DNA of 64,000 nucleotides from Firmicutes bacterium UBA2598 (GTDB lineage Bacteria; Bacillota; PH28-bin88), in contig DDKM01000032.1 of assembly GCA_002339345.1 (NCBI GenBank), positions 1 through 64,000 on the forward strand. Direction: 5' to 3'. A program made the translations under genes and the position numbers. Position 1 is the stretch's first letter. Each line of letters opens with the position of its first letter. Of this stretch, positions 35,893-46,867 are shown in pieces. The notes beneath the pieces were generated by a model. It saw nothing but the letters and a program-made list of their open reading frames with translations. It had not been told where the DNA came from and did not search any database.

Positions 35893-36924
35893 ATGCAGAA
35901 AATTGCGGTTATGGGCGGGGGTAGTTGGGGAACTGCCTTGGCAATACTACTTGCAAAAAAGAAACACCCGGTCGGTCTTTGGGTGAGGAACGAACAGGCC
36001 AGTTTGGTTATGGAACGGGAAAGATCAAATCCCCAATACTTACCGGGAGCTACCCTGCCAGCTAACGTGTCTGTAAGTCATCACCTGGAGGATGTACTAT
36101 CGGGGGCGGGAGCGGTAATCCTTGCAGTTCCTTCCCACGCAGTGCGGTCGGTCATTTCCCAGGTTGCACCATACATTGACCAGGATACCCTGGTTATCAA
36201 TACGGCCAAGGGGTTGGAGCTGGGTTCCCTACAACGCCTGTCGCAGGTCATCATACAAGAACTGCAGAAAATCCGTAACCCGCAGGTGGCGGTACTTTCC
36301 GGACCAAGCCATGCCGAGGAAGTGGTGAAGGACATGCCCACTGCTGTAGTTGTGGCGGCCACTAGCAAATCATATGCCGAATCCGCCCAGGATTTGTTAA
36401 TGACACCCCATTTCCGCGTATATACCAACCCGGATATGATCGGAGTTGAATTAGGTGGTGCTTTAAAAAATATCATAGCTTTGGCAACGGGTATTTCTGA
36501 CGGGCTTGGTTTTGGCGATAACACCAGAGCAGCCCTAATTACCCGGGGAATTGCCGAAATCGGGAGGCTTGGGGTCGCCCTTGGTGCCAGTCCTTTTACC
36601 TTTGCCGGGTTGGCAGGTATCGGTGATTTGGTGGTTACTTGCAATAGCATGCACAGCCGCAATAGAAGGGCAGGAATTCTACTGGGACAGGGAATGCCAC
36701 TGGAAAGGGTACTGGCGAAAATTGGGATGGTTGTTGAGGGTATCCGGGCAGTACAAGCCGGCATCATGCTTGGGGAACAGTTAAATATCGAGATGCCTAT
36801 CACCAGGGAAATACATCAGATTCTTTTTAAAGGCCAGAACCCGGCAGAGGGTGTATCAAACCTAATGCAGCGTACGCGAACCCACGAGGTGGAAGATGTT
36901 TCCGGACGAGGCCGGGGATGGTAA
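35893..36924 (+). CDS. gpsA: Glycerol-3-phosphate dehydrogenase (NAD(P)+)
   Basis: GpsA makes glycerol 3-phosphate from dihydroxyacetone phosphate and supplies PlsY. The 343-residue product has the NAD motif MGGGSWGTALAILLA, the substrate site SGPSHAEEV, LGGALKNIIALATGI with the catalytic Lys, and TFAGLAGIGDL. It lies 12 nt after plsY with an AGGGGGCAAGGGG SD and ends before a terminator. Confidence 0.96.
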   Translation: MQKIAVMGGGSWGTALAILLAKKKHPVGLWVRNEQASLVMERERSNPQYLPGATLPANVSVSHHLEDVLSGAGAVILAVPSHAVRSVISQVAPYIDQDTLVINTAKGLELGSLQRLSQVIIQELQKIRNPQVAVLSGPSHAEEVVKDMPTAVVVAATSKSYAESAQDLLMTPHFRVYTNPDMIGVELGGALKNIIALATGISDGLGFGDNTRAALITRGIAEIGRLGVALGASPFTFAGLAGIGDLVVTCNSMHSRNRRAGILLGQGMPLERVLAKIGMVVEGIRAVQAGIMLGEQLNIEMPITREIHQILFKGQNPAEGVSNLMQRTRTHEVEDVSGRGRGW

Positions 36925-36979
36925 TGGCGTATTACCCTATATCCAGTTTAAAAGTTTCACGTAGGTTAAAATTTCTAGG

Positions 36980-37016
36980 ATGGTGCGGTGAAAAGCCGCA
37001 TCATTTTTTATTTTTT
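36980..37016 (+). terminator. gpsA terminator
   Basis: The 9-bp stem ATGGTGCGG/CCGCATCAT with loop TGAAAAG is followed by TTTTTATTTTTT. Confidence 0.92.
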
Positions 37017-37047
37017 AACATTACGGACAGCTTTTTTTGGGAGATGG

Positions 37048-37076
37048 GTTATATATACAGGGACTAGTCATATATA
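37048..37076 (+). promoter_or_regulatory. Candidate sigma-E promoter of spoIVA
   Basis: GTTATAT (37048-37054), a 14-nt spacer and CATATATA (37069-37076) resemble sigma-E boxes (ATA-rich -35, CATAxxxT -10). spoIVA is a sigma-E gene in B. subtilis. The AT-rich repeats could also be chance; nothing else is seen in the 205 nt between the gpsA terminator and spoIVA. Confidence 0.4.
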
Positions 37077-37221
37077 TATAGCGTTAATGTGTAACCAATT
37101 AAAGGGAAACTAACCGGTCAAAACCGGCAAACGGTTAGGTGGTGGTAGAAGGGAGGGTATATTCTTCGTCTTCGGCATTCATTGCCTGGGTAGAAGATTA
37201 ATTGGATAAGGAGGGAAGTGC

Positions 37222-38700
37222 GTGGATAGGATCGATATCTTCCGGGACATTGCGGAACGCACCGGAGGCGACATCTACCTGGGTGTTGTAGGACCGGTTC
37301 GGACCGGAAAGTCCACCTTTATTAAGCGTTTTATGGACCTTTTGGTTCTGCCAAATATCAAAAACCCCAATGAGCGCGACCGGGCCAAGGATGAAATGCC
37401 CCAAAGCGGGGCTGGCCGAACCATAATGACTGCAGAACCAAAATTCATTCCCAATGAAGCTGTAGAGATTGTAATTAAAGAAGGCCTGAAGATGCAGGTC
37501 CGGTTGGTTGACTGTGTTGGCTATACCGTTGAAGGGGCCCTGGGTTATATGGAAGACCAAGGACCAAGGATGGTCAACACTCCCTGGTTTGACGAGTCCA
37601 TTCCATTCCAGGAAGCTGCGGAAATTGGTACTAGAAAGGTAATTGTGGATCATTCCACCATTGGGATGTTGGTCACAACAGATGGTACCATAACAGACCT
37701 GCCGCGGGAATCTTACATCGATGCGGAAGAGCGGGTTGTTTGGGAGCTAAAAGAGATCCAAAAGCCCTTTGTGGTAATTCTGAACTCTGCTTATCCCTAC
37801 CGGTCAGAGACGGTGGCGCTGGCCAATTCCCTGGAAGAAAAATATGATGTGCCGGTAATCCCGGTGGATTGCGCCGAGATGACCGCTGAAGACATTATTA
37901 ATATCCTGGAAGAGGCCCTGTATGAATTCCCTGTCACCGAGGTTAACATTGCGTTGCCACGATGGGTGGAAGAATTGGACCAGACCCACTGGCTGCGTCA
38001 ACAGTTTGAGGATGTGGTCAGAATGGCGGTTAACAAGGTTAATCGGCTGAGGGATATTGACGCCGTGGTGGAGGAGCTGGCTGGGTACGATTTCGTACAA
38101 AAAGTCGGACTGCAGAATATGAACCTGGGAACAGGTGCGGCTTCTATTGAGATGGGTGCAGCCGAGGGCTTATTTTATAAAATACTGGGAGAGGCTTCCG
38201 GTTTTTCCATTGAAGGAGAACACCACCTATTACGTCTAATGAAGGATCTCAGTTTTGCCAAACGGGAGTACGACAAGATAGCCTATGGCTTACAGGAAGT
38301 ACGAAATACCGGGTATGGGGTGGTCACTCCGGGTGTTGAAGAAATGGAACTGGCGGAACCTGAATTGATCAGGCATGGTGGACGGTCGGGAGTTAAGCTG
38401 AAGGCAACAGCACCTTCTTACCATCTCATCAGGGCCAATATCACCACGGAAATCACTCCCCTAATTGGTACGGAAAAACAGTGTGAAGATCTGGTGAAAA
38501 ACATCTTACAAGATTTTGAAGAGAATCCACAAAAGATATGGGAGACTAACATCTTTGGCAAATCACTGCATGAGCTTGTACGGGATGGTATCCAGGGCAA
38601 ACTGTACCGTATGCCGGAAAACGCCCAGATCAAATTGCAGGAAACTGTAGAGCGGATCGTCAATGAAGGAAGTGGAGGACTAATCTGCATCATTATCTGA
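37222..38700 (+). CDS. spoIVA: Stage IV sporulation protein A
   Basis: SpoIVA is an ATPase that polymerises on the forespore surface and is the basement layer of the coat. The 492-residue product has the Walker A GVVGPVRTGKSTFIKRF (about residue 18-34), DCVGYTVEGALG and a sensor-like TDGTITDLPRE, then long C-terminal helices. Its GTG start has AAGGAGG. It has its own likely promoter and terminator and is monocistronic. Confidence 0.97.
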   Translation: MDRIDIFRDIAERTGGDIYLGVVGPVRTGKSTFIKRFMDLLVLPNIKNPNERDRAKDEMPQSGAGRTIMTAEPKFIPNEAVEIVIKEGLKMQVRLVDCVGYTVEGALGYMEDQGPRMVNTPWFDESIPFQEAAEIGTRKVIVDHSTIGMLVTTDGTITDLPRESYIDAEERVVWELKEIQKPFVVILNSAYPYRSETVALANSLEEKYDVPVIPVDCAEMTAEDIINILEEALYEFPVTEVNIALPRWVEELDQTHWLRQQFEDVVRMAVNKVNRLRDIDAVVEELAGYDFVQKVGLQNMNLGTGAASIEMGAAEGLFYKILGEASGFSIEGEHHLLRLMKDLSFAKREYDKIAYGLQEVRNTGYGVVTPGVEEMELAEPELIRHGGRSGVKLKATAPSYHLIRANITTEITPLIGTEKQCEDLVKNILQDFEENPQKIWETNIFGKSLHELVRDGIQGKLYRMPENAQIKLQETVERIVNEGSGGLICIII

Positions 38701-38703
38701 AAA

Positions 38704-38730
38704 AGTCGGTTCTGACCGGCTTTTTTTTTT
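38704..38730 (+). terminator. spoIVA terminator
   Basis: The 8-bp stem AAGTCGGT/ACCGGCTT with loop TCTG is followed by eight T residues. Confidence 0.92.
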
Positions 38731-38743
38731 AGCTATTTTTGCA

Positions 38744-38772
38744 TTGACAACATATAATCTTGCTTGTATATT
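38744..38772 (+). promoter_or_regulatory. Promoter of the metY SAM riboswitch unit
   Basis: TTGACA (38744-38749), a 17-nt spacer and TATATT (38767-38772), about 35 nt before the aptamer. Confidence 0.85.
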
Positions 38773-38807
38773 AATTTTATGATTGTTAACCCAATCAAAA
38801 AAGAAGA

Positions 38808-38923
38808 CTCTTATCCAGAGAGGTGGAGGGACTGGCCCGATGAAACCCGGCAACCATTACCTGCCGCATTATGGGCAGGAAAAGGTGCCAATTCCTGCAG
38901 GGCGACAGTCCTGAAAGATAAGA
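38808..38923 (+). promoter_or_regulatory. SAM-I riboswitch (S box)
   Basis: The leader contains CTCTTATCCAGAGAGGTGGAG, GGCCCGATGAAACCCGGCAACC, AAGGTGCCAATTCCTGC and TGAAAGATAAGAG in the S-box order, with the closing helix CTCTTATC/GATAAGAG. SAM binding should promote the terminator at 38941 and shut off metY and metX, so methionine synthesis falls when SAM is plentiful. Confidence 0.96.
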
Positions 38924-38940
38924 GGAGGTTTAGCGCGCAG

Positions 38941-38965
38941 CCTCTTCTTGTCGAAGAGGTTTTTT
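38941..38965 (+). terminator. SAM riboswitch terminator
   Basis: CCTCTTC/GAAGAGG stem with a 5-nt loop and TTTTTT. The 5' strand can also pair with AAGAGGAGG (38919-38928) as an antiterminator. Confidence 0.9.
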
Positions 38966-39005
38966 GTGTGTTGAGAGAGGTTACAGTTAAGATAAAAACA
39001 TTTAG

Positions 39006-40295
<1,290 letters not shown>

Positions 40296-40314
40296 AATAG
40301 CAAAGGAGACTTCA

Positions 40315-41433
40315 ATGGCAGGAATAGGTGTGGTTCAAACACAAAAATATACCTTTGCCCATCCCCCGGACCACTTTCTATTGGAAAGTGGAAAACGTCT
40401 TGGTCCCATTACGGTAGCCTATGAGACATATGGAGAGTTAAACAGTACGGGAGACAATGTCATTCTGATTTGCCACGCCCTGACCGGTGATGCCCACGTA
40501 GCAGGTCTGAAAAGGCCGGATGACCGGGTTCCTGGCTGGTGGGATGAGATGATTGGTCCAGACCGGGTATTCGACACCAACCGGTATCTGGTAGTTTGTA
40601 GCAATGTGTTGGGCGGATGTTATGGAACAACAGGGCCTTCCAGTTTAGACCCTGCCACAGGTTCTCCTTATGGAATGCGTTTTCCGGTAGTAACCATCAG
40701 GGATATGGTCAATGTCCAGTATCGCCTGCTTCAGTACCTTGGCGTGCGACGCCTAAAATTGGTGGTAGGCGGTTCCATGGGTGGCATGCAGGTTCTGGAA
40801 TGGGCAATATCCTACCCCGATTTCATGGAAGCGGTTATCCCCATAGCCACATCGGGTCGCTTGTCTGCACAGGGCATTGCCTACAACCAAACCCAGCGGC
40901 TAGCCATTATGCAGGATCCTCTGTGGAATAACGGGGACTACCCTCTGGGGGGTGGACCCGGGAAAGGCCTCAGTTTGGCACGCATGATTGGAACCATTAC
41001 CTACAAGAGTGACCAGTCTTGGACCAAGAAATTTGGGCGCACCTTCAGTAGCCATGACCCGAGGGACATCTTTGAATTTGATCAATGTTTCGAAGTGGAA
41101 AATTATCTGCATTACCAGGGGCGCAAGTTGGTGGATCGTTTCGACGCCAACACCTATCTCTACCTTACTAAGGCTATGGATCTCCATGATGTGGGCAGGA
41201 ACAGATCCTCCTACGAGGAAGCCCTTGCGCAGATACGCTGCCGCGTGCTTTCCATCGGAATAACCTCGGATTTCCTTTATCCCACCCACTGGCAAAAGGA
41301 GTTGGTACAGATTTTGCGAAGGGCCGGTCGCAACGCCAGGTATGCAGAAATAGAATCTCCCTACGGGCATGATGCCTTTCTCATTGAATTTCGACAGATG
41401 GCTGACATCATGGAACGCTTTTTACAGGAATAA
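40315..41433 (+). CDS. metX: Homoserine O-acetyltransferase
   Basis: MetX activates homoserine with acetyl-CoA for MetY. The 372-residue alpha/beta hydrolase shows LICHALTGDAHVAG, the nucleophile elbow GGSMGGMQ, and the His of SPYGHDAFL. ATG 40315 has AAGGAGA upstream; the open frame extends back over the metY end without an SD. A terminator follows. Confidence 0.95.
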   Translation: MAGIGVVQTQKYTFAHPPDHFLLESGKRLGPITVAYETYGELNSTGDNVILICHALTGDAHVAGLKRPDDRVPGWWDEMIGPDRVFDTNRYLVVCSNVLGGCYGTTGPSSLDPATGSPYGMRFPVVTIRDMVNVQYRLLQYLGVRRLKLVVGGSMGGMQVLEWAISYPDFMEAVIPIATSGRLSAQGIAYNQTQRLAIMQDPLWNNGDYPLGGGPGKGLSLARMIGTITYKSDQSWTKKFGRTFSSHDPRDIFEFDQCFEVENYLHYQGRKLVDRFDANTYLYLTKAMDLHDVGRNRSSYEEALAQIRCRVLSIGITSDFLYPTHWQKELVQILRRAGRNARYAEIESPYGHDAFLIEFRQMADIMERFLQE

Positions 41434-41442
41434 CCCTAATCA

Positions 41443-41475
41443 AGGTGGGAACGGAAAGGAACCCACCTTTTTTAT
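41443..41475 (+). terminator. metX terminator
   Basis: The stem AGGTGGG/CCCACCT has a 12-nt loop and is followed by TTTTTT. Confidence 0.8.
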
Positions 41476-41485
41476 TAAAAGTCTA

Positions 41486-41514
41486 TTGGCCAAAACCCCA
41501 TTCCTTGGTATAAT
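41486..41514 (+). promoter_or_regulatory. Promoter of the ACT-hom-thr-lysC unit
   Basis: TTGGCC (41486-41491), a 17-nt spacer and the extended -10 TGGTATAAT (to 41514). Confidence 0.75.
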
Positions 41515-41574
41515 GTCTCCCATGGGAGGATGGATGTGTGCCTGAGGCGGACATAAGGAAAGGGGGTTGGGTAC

Positions 41575-42012
41575 ATGCCCGGACAGGAGAGGTTTTTCAT
41601 CGTGAGAGCGGATCTCCTGCCCGAGGTGGTGCAAAAAACTGCCAGGGCCAAGGAAATGCTGTCCAGAGGTGAGGTTTCCACCATTAATGAAGCCATTCAA
41701 ATGGTGGGCATCAGTAGAAGTTCATTTTACAAATATAAAGATGGCATTTTTTCGCTGGAAAAGGCTGTGCGGGGATTGGTAATCAGCCTTGTCCTCCGCC
41801 TGGAGCATAGGTCTGGTGTATTGTCAAGGGTACTGCAAACCATTGCCTATGCCCAAGGTAATGTAGTAACCATTAACCAGGGAGTGCCTATTCATGGTAT
41901 GGCAGAGGTAGGAATAGAAGTGGACACAAACCAAATGAATACCAGCATGGAGGAAATGTTGGCCACACTTCGGGAACTGCCAGGTGTCAAAAGTGTTGAG
42001 ATTGCCCCCTAA
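41575..42012 (+). CDS. ACT domain protein PheB-like (UPF0735)
   Basis: The 145-residue product has an N-terminal helical part with a DNA-binding-like turn (TINEAIQMVGISRSSFYKYKDGIF) and a C-terminal ACT domain (LRLEHRSGVLSRVLQTIAYAQGN). The family is called PheB or UPF0735, and is often found upstream of hom as here. A regulatory role for aspartate-family genes is suggested by context, not shown. ATG has the SD AAAGGGGG. Confidence 0.88.
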   Translation: MPGQERFFIVRADLLPEVVQKTARAKEMLSRGEVSTINEAIQMVGISRSSFYKYKDGIFSLEKAVRGLVISLVLRLEHRSGVLSRVLQTIAYAQGNVVTINQGVPIHGMAEVGIEVDTNQMNTSMEEMLATLRELPGVKSVEIAP

Positions 42013-42088
42013 CTCGACCAGTTGGTCGGGCTCAGGCATTTGATCATGGTTTACATCCAAGGTTAATACGGAAGGTGGGGAAGTAGGA

Positions 42089-43381
42089 GTGCGAAGGATA
42101 CAGGTTGGAGTTATCGGGTTGGGAACTGTCGGAACAGGTGTAGTAAAACTGTTAATGAAAAACGGCAGCCACATTTCCCGCATGCTTGGTGTTTCATTGG
42201 AACTGGCCATGGTGGCAGAAAAGGACGTCAGCAAACACGCCAAAGTAGACCTGCCCCACAGCATGTTTACCACCAATGCCATGGACATCATTAAAAATCC
42301 AGACATCAATATTGTTGTGGAGGTGATTGGTGGGGTTGAAACAGCCAAAGAACTGATTCTGGCAGCGCTCAATACCGGAAAAAGTGTGGTTACTGCCAAC
42401 AAGGATCTACTGGCAGTCCATGGCCGAGAGTTGTTTGAGACAGCTGCCCAGTGTGGTACCGATTTATATTTTGAAGCAAGTGTCGGTGGTGGCATTCCGA
42501 TTATTAGGCCCTTGAAGGAATGCCTGGCAGGCAACCGCATTGATGAAGTGGTTGGCATTGTTAATGGGACAACAAACTATATTCTAACAAAAATGTCCCA
42601 TGAAGGGGTGGACTTCCGCGAGGTGTTGACCCAAGCCCAAATGTTGGGATATGCCGAAGCGGATCCTACTTCTGATGTTGAGGGTTATGATGCCGCGCGT
42701 AAGATGGCAATCCTAGCATCCATTGCCTTCCAGACCAGGGTAACATTCCAGGATGTTTATGTCGAAGGCATTACTAAAATTACCGCCCAGGATATTACCT
42801 ATGCTAAGGAATTGGGATATACCGTCAAGCTTTTAGGGATCGCCCGGGAATCACGGTCTGGAATTGAAATCAGGGTTCACCCGGTGATGTTACCACAAAC
42901 CCATCCCCTTGCTGCAGTAAATGATGTATTTAACGCCATCTTTGTGCGGGGGGATGCGGTAGGAGAAACTATGTTTTACGGGCGGGGAGCAGGGGAAATG
43001 CCCACCGCCAGTGCAATCGTGGGCGACATCATTGCAGTGGCCAGGGACTTAATACACCATGACACCGGACGCATACCCTGTACCTGCTTTGAACATAAGC
43101 GCATTAAGCCCATTGGTGAGGTGGAAACAAGGTTTTTCCTTCGCCTACTGGTAAAGGACCGTCCTGGTGTGCTGGCAAGTATTGCCAGTGTCTTTGGCAA
43201 CCAGGAGGTTAGTTTGGCTTCGGTGATCCAAAAGCGTTGTATCGATGATATGGCTGAAATTGTGCTGGTTACCCATAAGGTATTGGAACAGAATTTCCGT
43301 GATGCCTTATGTATCCTTGAAGGACTTTCGGCAGTAGCGGAGGTAAGCAATGTAATCAGAGTTGAAGGAGGCCCCCAATAA
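42089..43381 (+). CDS. hom: Homoserine dehydrogenase
   Basis: Homoserine dehydrogenase reduces aspartate semialdehyde to homoserine, the branch to Met and Thr. The 430-residue product has GLGTVGTGVVKLL, TANKDLLAVHG, GGGIPIIRPL, NGTTNYILTKM, and a C-terminal ACT domain (RLLVKDRPGVLASIASVF). GTG 42089 with GTAGGAG SD. Its stop TAA directly abuts the thrC ATG. Confidence 0.96.
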   Translation: MRRIQVGVIGLGTVGTGVVKLLMKNGSHISRMLGVSLELAMVAEKDVSKHAKVDLPHSMFTTNAMDIIKNPDINIVVEVIGGVETAKELILAALNTGKSVVTANKDLLAVHGRELFETAAQCGTDLYFEASVGGGIPIIRPLKECLAGNRIDEVVGIVNGTTNYILTKMSHEGVDFREVLTQAQMLGYAEADPTSDVEGYDAARKMAILASIAFQTRVTFQDVYVEGITKITAQDITYAKELGYTVKLLGIARESRSGIEIRVHPVMLPQTHPLAAVNDVFNAIFVRGDAVGETMFYGRGAGEMPTASAIVGDIIAVARDLIHHDTGRIPCTCFEHKRIKPIGEVETRFFLRLLVKDRPGVLASIASVFGNQEVSLASVIQKRCIDDMAEIVLVTHKVLEQNFRDALCILEGLSAVAEVSNVIRVEGGPQ

Positions 43382-44428
43382 ATGGTTTGGCATGGAATCA
43401 TTCAGGCATATCGTCACTATCTGCCGGTAAGTGAGCGGACACCGGATGTATCTTTAAATGAAGGAAACACACCCCTCGTCTATGCAGTTAATCTTTCCAA
43501 AAGTATTGGGGCCAAAGTCTATTTCAAGCTTGAAGGGTTGAATCCAACGGGCTCCTTTAAAGACCGCGGGATGGTGATGGCTGTGGCCAAGGCTGCCGAG
43601 TCCGGGGCAAAGGCCATTATGTGCGCCTCCACCGGAAACACCTCAGCAGCCGCCGCTGCCTTTGCTGCCAGATGTGGTTTAAAGTGTAGTGTTTTAATTC
43701 CCGAGGGCAACATTGCCCTTGGTAAGCTTGCACAGGCATTAATCTATGGAGCGCAGGTAATTCAGGTTCAGGGCAACTTTGATGATGCCCTCAAAATGGT
43801 GCGGACTATAACTGAGTCCCACCCAATTACCCTGGTTAACTCTGTAAATCCTTTTCGAATTGAAGGTCAAAAGACAGCAGCCTTTGAGATTTGTGATGTC
43901 CTAGGAAAAGCCCCCGATTACCTGGCCATACCGGTGGGTAATGCAGGTAACATTACTGCCTATTGGAAGGGTTTTCAGGAATACTACCGGAACAACATTG
44001 TTCAAGAACTGCCTATAATGATTGGGTTTCAAGCAGCAGGGGCAGCTCCCATTGTGTTAAACCGAGTAGTGGAAAACCCGGAAACGGTGGCAACGGCAAT
44101 CCGCATTGGAAATCCTGCTAGCTGGCAATCTGCCGTTCAGGCGGCTGCGGATTCTGGTGGATTTGTTGATAGTGTAACCGATGAAGAAATCCTCGCTGCC
44201 CAACGTCTCCTCGCAAACAGTGAAGGAATATTTGCCGAACCGGCTTCGGCCGCCTCCCTGGCGGGTGTATGGAAACATGCCCAAAGGGGACTGTTTAGGC
44301 CGGAAGACATAGTAGTATGTGTGTTGACCGGCAATGGCCTGAAAGACCCCGATACGGCAATAAAACAGGTGGCTAAACCAATTACCGTACCGGTTGATGC
44401 CGATGCCGTGCTGGCAGCGATACTTTAA
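43382..44428 (+). CDS. thrC: Threonine synthase
   Basis: ThrC converts O-phosphohomoserine to threonine with PLP. The 348-residue product has the PLP lysine in [11 protein letters not shown], then [10 protein letters not shown] and [10 protein letters not shown]. It starts at the base after the hom stop, with GAAGGAGG within the hom end, and is 9 nt before thrB. Confidence 0.96.
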   Translation: MVWHGIIQAYRHYLPVSERTPDVSLNEGNTPLVYAVNLSKSIGAKVYFKLEGLNPTGSFKDRGMVMAVAKAAESGAKAIMCASTGNTSAAAAAFAARCGLKCSVLIPEGNIALGKLAQALIYGAQVIQVQGNFDDALKMVRTITESHPITLVNSVNPFRIEGQKTAAFEICDVLGKAPDYLAIPVGNAGNITAYWKGFQEYYRNNIVQELPIMIGFQAAGAAPIVLNRVVENPETVATAIRIGNPASWQSAVQAAADSGGFVDSVTDEEILAAQRLLANSEGIFAEPASAASLAGVWKHAQRGLFRPEDIVVCVLTGNGLKDPDTAIKQVAKPITVPVDADAVLAAIL

Positions 44429-44437
44429 GCAAGGTGA

Positions 44438-45346
44438 ATGCCAATGGTAAAGGTAAAAGTACCCGCGACATCCGCCAATCTGGGGCCGGGCTTTGATACT
44501 TTGGGTATGGCCCTTGATTTGCACAACATCATTGAAATGTGTGAGATTCCTGGTGGATTGCACATTTCGGTATCCGGCGCCGGTAAGGAGGCCATACCCA
44601 TAGGACCGACCAATGTGGTATACCAGGCCGCCATGCTGGTTTTTCAGCAATCAGGCTACCAGCCAAAGGGGTTAGCCATTAGGATCCATAATCACATACC
44701 GATAGCCCGTGGTCTTGGCAGTAGTGCAGCAGCTATCGTCGGTGGTCTGGTGGCAGCCAACGAGCTTGCCGGTCGGAAATTGCCGCCGGATGTACTGGTT
44801 GAACTGGGCACCGGTTTGGAGGGACATCCGGATAATGTGGGTCCGGCATTGCTCGGCGGAGTCGTGATAGCCGCTAAGCTTGGGAGTGGGATCTGTTATC
44901 GCAAGTTGGAACCTCCCAAAGACCTACAGATGGTTTTGGCTGTCCCAAAATTTGGTCTTCCTACAAAGGTAGCCCGCGAGGCATTGCCAAAAAGCGTTTC
45001 CTTTGCCGATGCAGTGTATAACTTAGGTCGATCCAGTTTACTGGTCTTGGCGTTTGCCAGTCACGATCTGGACCTCTTGGGGCAGGTGATGGAAGACAGG
45101 TTGCATCAGCCTTACCGTTCATCCCTTGTACCAGGTATGGAAAATGTATTTATGGCAGCCAAAGGAGCGGGAGCACTGGGGGTGGCCCTTAGTGGGGCCG
45201 GGCCCACCTTGGTGGCCTTCTGTCGGGGAGATCAGCAACTCGCCGTGGTTGGAGAAGCAATGTGGCAAGCCTTTGCCTCTTGCGATGTGGAGGCTGAGGT
45301 TAAGTTTGTCAAACCTTGTGCATCTGGGGCGGAAGTAATCGGATAA
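44438..45346 (+). CDS. thrB: Homoserine kinase
   Basis: ThrB phosphorylates homoserine. The 302-residue GHMP kinase shows [33 protein letters not shown] and a C-terminal [14 protein letters not shown] start at 44444 (second ATG) is equally possible. lysC follows 17 nt later. Confidence 0.95.
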   Translation: MPMVKVKVPATSANLGPGFDTLGMALDLHNIIEMCEIPGGLHISVSGAGKEAIPIGPTNVVYQAAMLVFQQSGYQPKGLAIRIHNHIPIARGLGSSAAAIVGGLVAANELAGRKLPPDVLVELGTGLEGHPDNVGPALLGGVVIAAKLGSGICYRKLEPPKDLQMVLAVPKFGLPTKVAREALPKSVSFADAVYNLGRSSLLVLAFASHDLDLLGQVMEDRLHQPYRSSLVPGMENVFMAAKGAGALGVALSGAGPTLVAFCRGDQQLAVVGEAMWQAFASCDVEAEVKFVKPCASGAEVIG

Positions 45347-45363
45347 ACTGGGGGGATGGCAAA

Positions 45364-46605
45364 GTGGCAATAGTCGTGCAAAAATACGGGGGTAGTTCTG
45401 TGGCCAATGCTGAACGCATCCAGCGGGTGGCTGGCCGTGTGGTGGAGTGTGCAAGGAAGGGGAAACATGTGGTAGTGGTTGTTTCCGCACGGGGTGACAC
45501 CACCGATGACTTGATCAGTCTGGCCCGGGAAATTACGAACGAACCGCCTAAACGGGAAATGGATATGCTTTTGGCGACAGGGGAACAGATATCCATTGCG
45601 CTATTGGCTATGGCCATCGACAAGCTTGGCCACCCCGTAATTTCCTTGACTGGGCCGCAAGCAGGCATTTCCACTGACGCGGTGCACACCAAGGCACGTA
45701 TTCAGGATATTAATACAAGACGCATCAGGGATGAATTGGCCGGTGGTAAAATTGTCATTGTGGCGGGATTTCAAGGAGCTACCACCGAGGGCGAAATAAC
45801 CACCCTCGGACGAGGCGGTTCGGACACCACAGCAGTGGCCCTTGCGGCGGCATTGGATGCTGAGGTATGCGAAATTTATACTGATGTTGATGGTGTATAT
45901 ACAACAGATCCTAGGATCGAGCCACAGGCTTGCAAGTTGGATAGTATTTCTTATGATGAAATGCTGGAGTTGGCCAGTTTAGGTGCCCAGGTATTACACC
46001 CAAGATCGGTGGAATATGGTAAACAATACGGTGTGCCAATCCACGTACGTTCCAGTTTCAACCACAACAGGGGTACAATGGTGCAGGAGGTGGATAAAAT
46101 GGAGAAGGTAATGATGGTTTCCGGCATAGCCTATGATTTAAATGTGGCAAAAATTGCCCTGTATGATGTACCGGATAAACCCGGCATTGCTTTTCAACTA
46201 TTTGAACAACTGGCTAAGGAAAGCATCAATGTGGATATGATCATTCAAAGCTCCATGCGGGATGAGCGCAATGATATTTCCTTTACCGTTGGCAAAGATG
46301 ACTTGAACCGGGCCGTGGCGGTAGTACAAAAGGTAAGGGAAGAGATCGGTGGAACTGGCATTTCCTATGATGAAAAGGTGGCCAAAGTCAGTATCGTTGG
46401 TGCTGGTATGGTTAGCAACCCGGGTGTGGCAGCAAGCATGTTTGGGGCATTGGCCCAGGAAGGTATCAATATTCAAATGATCAGTACTTCAGAAATTAAG
46501 GTCTCCTGTATTATCAGTTCTAGCCAAGTACAACAGGCGGTACGAGCTTTGCACAAAACATTTGACCTGGCAGCAGTACCAAATGTTCAGCAAAGAATAG
46601 GTTAA
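45364..46605 (+). CDS. lysC: Aspartate kinase
   Basis: Aspartokinase phosphorylates aspartate at the head of Lys, Met and Thr synthesis. The 413-residue product has [24 protein letters not shown], and two C-terminal ACT domains, the usual site of Lys (plus Thr) feedback. GTG 45364 follows GGGGGGATGG. The gene closes the hom-thrC-thrB-lysC unit; there is no lysine riboswitch in front of it, unlike lysA. Confidence 0.95.
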   Translation: MAIVVQKYGGSSVANAERIQRVAGRVVECARKGKHVVVVVSARGDTTDDLISLAREITNEPPKREMDMLLATGEQISIALLAMAIDKLGHPVISLTGPQAGISTDAVHTKARIQDINTRRIRDELAGGKIVIVAGFQGATTEGEITTLGRGGSDTTAVALAAALDAEVCEIYTDVDGVYTTDPRIEPQACKLDSISYDEMLELASLGAQVLHPRSVEYGKQYGVPIHVRSSFNHNRGTMVQEVDKMEKVMMVSGIAYDLNVAKIALYDVPDKPGIAFQLFEQLAKESINVDMIIQSSMRDERNDISFTVGKDDLNRAVAVVQKVREEIGGTGISYDEKVAKVSIVGAGMVSNPGVAASMFGALAQEGINIQMISTSEIKVSCIISSSQVQQAVRALHKTFDLAAVPNVQQRIG

Positions 46606-46620
46606 ATTGTTTTAATCTCC

Positions 46621-46649
46621 TTGACATGGTGCAGGCAGTGAGGTAAAAT
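46621..46649 (+). promoter_or_regulatory. Promoter of tRNA-Pro
   Basis: TTGACA (46621-46626), a 17-nt spacer and TAAAAT (46644-46649), ten bases before the mature tRNA. Confidence 0.85.
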
Positions 46650-46658
46650 ATTTTTTGT

Positions 46659-46736
46659 CGGGGCGTAGCTCAGTTTGGCTAGAGCGCTACCTTGGGGTGG
46701 TAGAGGCCGCTGGTTCAAGTCCAGTCGCTCCGACCA
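46659..46736 (+). tRNA. tRNA-Pro (GGG)
   Basis: The 78-nt cloverleaf has acceptor CGGGGCG/CGCTCCG, D arm TAGCTCAG...AGAGC, anticodon stem-loop CTACC-TTGGGGT-GGTAG (anticodon GGG), T arm CTGGTTCAAGTCCAG and encoded CCA. It reads CCC and CCU proline codons. Confidence 0.95.
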
Positions 46737-46761
46737 TCCAAATGAAGGTTAATAGTCATGA

Positions 46762-46800
46762 AAAGCCTTTTGGGTCTGAAAAAGACCGGAAGGCTTTTTT
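46762..46800 (+). terminator. tRNA-Pro terminator
   Basis: The paired arms AAAGCCTT and AAGGCTTT with inner GGTC/GACC and a T run end the tRNA transcript. Confidence 0.85.
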
Positions 46801-46867
46801 GTTTATTATTCAGCATGATTTTTTTTTGCTGGGGAGGGGGATATTTATACCAGAGGGGGTGACAACT

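Noticed and set aside
46655..46867. N-terminal extension of the glycosyltransferase back across the tRNA-Pro gene
   Set aside because: The extra frame translates the tRNA and its terminator; the SD-supported TTG 46868 gives a normal family start.
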